From NCBI RefSeq assembly GCF_014805625.2, contig NW_023998415.1, positions 32,222,270 to 32,286,269 of the forward strand: 64,000 bases of DNA, read 5' to 3'. Position numbers and translations under genes: made by a program. Positions 63,036-64,000 of this stretch are shown one piece after another. Position 1 is the first letter of the stretch. Every line of letters starts with the position of its first letter. The stretch is from Glossina fuscipes. Its lineage: Eukaryota > Arthropoda > Insecta > Diptera > Glossinidae. Below the pieces are notes generated by a model, which was not told the origin of the DNA, did no database searches, and saw nothing but the letters and a program-made list of their open reading frames with translations.

Positions 63036-64000
63036 TTAGATTCATTTGGTATTCTACACCGTTTTAAGCATGTCCGTTCATTCTATCCACTTGTTTGGTT
63101 GGCTTTTCCTAGACCAAAAAAAAAAAATTAGAGGAAAAGGTGAAGATCAATGTTTGCTATATGTTGGCTGATAAAAAATTTTGAAAACGAACAAGAACAA
63201 TCTAATATTTAAAAACTTAAATAAAGCCTCAAAAAAAAACAAAAAAAACAAAAAGAAGAAAATCATTTGTTTGTTTACAATTAAAGCCAGTGCCGATGAG
63301 AAACAATCGAAACAATATGTAAAAAATAGGGTCTAACTTTTACCCCTAAATCTTTTCAAATTATGCGATACTAAAGGGTTAACTTTAAGTTAATTGAAAT
63401 TAATTTTCCATAGGTTTGACCACAAATTTATGTTACATGTCCCACAAAATCCAAATATTTGTAATCGATCTAATTGCACCTGGTTATCTTTCGTCTATTG
63501 TTGAGCAGTTTATACTCGTCAAATGTGAGGTAGACAGCTACAGCTCGACATAAACCCTCATAACAGAATATCAGGTAGATTAAAAGTGAAGGTATGAATG
63601 CCCGTCCGCAATTGGAGGTGATACAAAACCTATTACAAATACTAATCATGATCGATTTAACTATCATTCGGTCAGAATAAAGTTAATCGGCAGCAAGTCG
63701 ACTCCGTGACAATTAGGCAAACACATTGCAATTGGTTCAAGGTATTATTTTTTTTAAATTGTTCTATATAGAAGCCATAGGTTCGTTTCACTGATTTTTA
63801 TTTTTAATTCAAATCATTTTTTTTACTTAAAAACTCTAGGAAAACTATGAAAACTCTATTGTTTGAAATTCATTTAGATATAAAAAATTTTTCAAATAAT
63901 TATATTAGAAAAATTTAAATATTTTCGAGATTAATGTTAATAAGTAAGAAACACTTACAGCGAGCATTTCAAACTTGTGTACGAATTTAATTTTTATTGA
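59231..64000. other. Gene-poor right end
   Basis: No supported gene. Contains the pyrimidine-rich tract described below, (TA)n at about 61417-61438 and 62993-63035, a GCATGTCCGTTCATTC motif near 63068 that may be a DINE-1-like relic, and a higher-complexity stretch at 61560-62560 without any recognisable domain and with stops in all frames that I checked. Confidence 0.5.
60120..60580 (+). repeat. Degenerate pyrimidine-rich tandem repeat (TCYATC-like)
   Basis: Loosely repeated TCTATC, TCCATC, TTCGTC and TCTGTC words, poor in purines on the plus strand. Because stop codons need purines after T, it stays open over much of its length in more than one frame. This explains a 184-codon frame starting at 59999 and overlapping frames of 154 and 78 codons. 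These are not taken as genes. Confidence 0.7.

Noticed and set aside
1..64000. tRNA, rRNA and known fly microRNA genes
   Set aside because: I looked by eye for tRNA T-loop words and for a handful of well-known microRNA seeds and found none. A covariance-model scan would be needed to exclude them.

Overview
The window looks like nuclear DNA from a higher fly (Diptera, Brachycera). It is AT-rich and dense in (TA)n, (GA)n, (CA)n and poly(A)/poly(T) tracts. It has short spliced exons with GT/AG borders, one 59-nt intron, and decayed Helitron-like copies of the DINE-1/INE-1 kind. One 100-base run of N marks an assembly gap. The species cannot be fixed from sequence alone. A calyptrate or tephritid fly would fit the base composition and repeat motifs, but this is an inference.

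Layout. (1) 2.4-7.1 kb, plus strand: a gene for a secreted chitin-binding protein with one six-cysteine CBM14 (peritrophin-A) domain followed by a tail of more than 900 residues that is acidic and largely low-complexity. Its two main exons are joined by the 59-nt intron. The first exon(s) with the signal peptide lie upstream and are uncertain. (2) 9.6-10.6 kb, minus strand: a compact two-exon gene for a 191-residue PTB/PID-domain adaptor-like protein. (3) 10.8-11.1 kb, plus strand: a possible 83-codon reading frame, divergent from the PTB gene. (4) 11-64 kb: no long conserved coding sequence. This stretch holds microsatellites, a degenerate TTCATA-type minisatellite (about 18.5-19.2 kb), a small inverted-repeat element (24.6-25.2 kb), a 64-bp inverted repeat pair 847 bp apart (30.4/31.4 kb), a wrecked Ty3/gypsy retrotransposon (33.3-35.3 kb), three DINE-1-like copies (45-48.7 kb), a 351-bp direct duplication (53.0-53.8 kb), and a few splice-bounded or coding-like segments that could be UTR or minor exons.

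The two confident genes converge: the chitin-binding gene runs right and the PTB gene runs left, so their 3' ends face each other. Nothing indicates shared function. One protein is extracellular matrix-like and the other is an intracellular adaptor. The more than 50 kb of gene-poor DNA is most simply intergenic or a very large intron. I see no rRNA, tRNA, CRISPR or bacterial-type operon, and no clear new biological system. The most unusual structures are the isolated inverted repeat at 30.4/31.4 kb, the 351-bp duplication carrying a coding-like end, and the chitin-binding protein's long acidic tail.
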